From assembly GCA_040756515.1 (NCBI GenBank), contig JBFLYW010000003.1:124001-188000 (forward strand): a DNA stretch of 64,000 bases, written 5' to 3'. A program made the position numbers and the translations under genes. Shown here in pieces: positions 63,265 through 64,000 of this stretch; position 1 is the stretch's first letter; each line of letters begins with the position of its first letter. Below the pieces are notes generated by a model that had not been told where the DNA came from, did not search any database, and was given only the letters and a program-made list of their open reading frames with translations. Origin of the DNA: DSXH01 sp020724325. GTDB taxonomy: Bacteria > Bacteroidota > Ignavibacteria > Ignavibacteriales > Melioribacteraceae.

Positions 63265-63613
63265 TTTCTTTTTTATCAGAGGAATGAATTTGTTTAAATA
63301 ATTCTTCTATTTTTTCTACATAATCTATAGTATCGTCAATAAAAAAATGGAGTTCGGGTACATACCGCATTTTAATTTTTGAAGCCAGTTCGCTTCTTAT
63401 AAGACTTTTGAGATTATTAACCTTCTCAAGAACTTCATCGCGTTTATCCTTATCATATACAGAAAGATAAGTTTTGGCATGCTGAAGATCTGCACTTACT
63501 TTTACGCTTGTAACTGTAACAAGACCTACTTCGGGAGCCTGAACCCTGTGAAGAAATATTAAGCTGAGTTCTTCTTTTAACAAACTGGCAACTTTATCTA
63601 ATCTGTAGGACAT
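63242..63613 (-). CDS. rbfA: Ribosome-binding factor A
   Basis: 123 residues. RbfA is a KH-fold factor for late 30S maturation and cold adaptation. The N-terminal RLDKVASLLKEELSLIFLHRV, the VTVTSVKVSADLQHAKTYLSVY core and LASKIKMRYVPELHFFIDDTIDYVEKIEELF are typical. It starts one base over the infB stop and overlaps truB, completing the infB-rbfA-truB order. Confidence 0.96.
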   Translation of the reverse strand: MSYRLDKVASLLKEELSLIFLHRVQAPEVGLVTVTSVKVSADLQHAKTYLSVYDKDKRDEVLEKVNNLKSLIRSELASKIKMRYVPELHFFIDDTIDYVEKIEELFKQIHSSDKKENDNTGNS

Positions 63614-64000
63614 TAAGCAAGTTTCTTTTTTGTTTCTATAATTTTGTAAGATTCAATTATGTCGCCTACTTTAACATCGTTAAAGTTAGCAATACCAAGT
63701 CCGCATTCAAATCCATTTTCAACTTCGCGGACGTCATCTTTAAATCTTTTCAACGAAGCAAGGTCGCCTTCATAAATCGCAATTCCGTCGCGGAACAATC
63801 TAATTTTATTTTTACGTTCTACTTTACCATCCTGGACGTAGCAGCCGGCAACAGTACCAACTTTAGGTACTTTAAATATTTCTCTAATTTCAACGGTACC
63901 TACAAGTTCTTCAGAAACTACAGGTGAGAGCATGCCTTCGAGGGCAGATTTAACTTCGTTAATAGCGTCGTAAATTATGTTGTATAATCTTATATCAACT
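63613..64000 (-). CDS. infB: Translation initiation factor IF-2, C-terminal part (start beyond window)
   Basis: The frame runs off the right edge; the last 129 residues are visible. They match the IF-2 C-terminal domains: IRLYNIIYDAINEVKSALEGML, then VGTVEIREIFKVPKVGTVAGCYV, FRDGIAIYEGDLASLKRFKDDVREVENGFECGLGI and KVGDIIESYKIIETKKKLA. This domain IV binds fMet-tRNA. The GTPase domain lies outside the window. Gene order with rbfA confirms the call. Confidence 0.97.
   Translation of the reverse strand, partial: VDIRLYNIIYDAINEVKSALEGMLSPVVSEELVGTVEIREIFKVPKVGTVAGCYVQDGKVERKNKIRLFRDGIAIYEGDLASLKRFKDDVREVENGFECGLGIANFNDVKVGDIIESYKIIETKKKLA

Noticed and set aside
1..64000. tRNA, rRNA, CRISPR arrays, transposases or prophage genes
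   Set aside because: Reading through the gaps and genes showed no tRNA-like T-arm sequences, regular spaced repeats or recombinase/phage modules. Gaps are short and mostly AT-rich.

Overview
The window looks like a chromosomal segment of a Gram-negative bacterium of the Ignavibacteria/Chlorobi side of the Bacteroidota. This placement is inferred from overall protein character, low GC and gene content; no database search was possible. Lipid A genes (lpxB, lpxK), LolA, an MsbA-like exporter, lipoproteins and a beta-barrel-like protein show an outer membrane. Unlike classical Bacteroidetes, many genes have clear Shine-Dalgarno sequences (e.g. before mrp, ppdK, queA and rpsO), and E. coli-like -35/-10 boxes can be read before several genes.

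Layout. The window opens on the minus strand with a DtxR/MntR-type metalloregulator followed by a truncated, membrane-anchored protein with a similar winged helix. From 1.2 to 26.3 kb every gene is on the plus strand: mrp-nifU-tpiA; an unusual membrane protein with a GH2-like ectodomain that lacks the expected catalytic pair; smc and an MtnX-like phosphatase; a methyltransferase with the lipid A block lpxB-LPLAT-lpxK; ppdK; queA-ispD; plsY-gpsA; recG; and then a tight four-gene operon with two D-Ala-D-Ala-ligase-like ATP-grasp enzymes, a GNAT and a KamA-type lysine 2,3-aminomutase (22.5-26.3 kb). I rate this operon as the best candidate for an undescribed pathway.

A hairpin terminator near 26.4 kb separates these from 26.4-64 kb, where every gene is on the minus strand. 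In the direction of transcription (right to left) this half starts with the conserved infB-rbfA-truB-ribF-rpsO-pnp translation/RNA block. It continues through dus, rng, a transaldolase-like gene, gcvT, comB, ftsK, lolA, a flippase-like protein, an outer-membrane protein, uppP, a cyclophilin, an NSS amino-acid transporter with a 37-residue MetS-like subunit, holA, an ECF sigma/anti-sigma pair, rpmE, rsmB, a RodZ-like protein, ligA, a STAS protein, a Cof-type HAD, a PgpH-like 7TM-HD protein and xerD. It ends in an envelope-polysaccharide block: a SPOR/propeller lipoprotein, MsbA, an O-antigen-ligase-like protein with a large propeller-like insert, a WaaE-like glycosyltransferase, nadK and a thioredoxin-like protein.

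Most genes are housekeeping and packed into operons with 4-bp ATGA/TTGA overlaps. No rRNA, tRNA, CRISPR array, transposase or prophage was seen. Start codons were moved from the longest reading frame where promoter position, ribosome binding site or family N-terminus argued for it.
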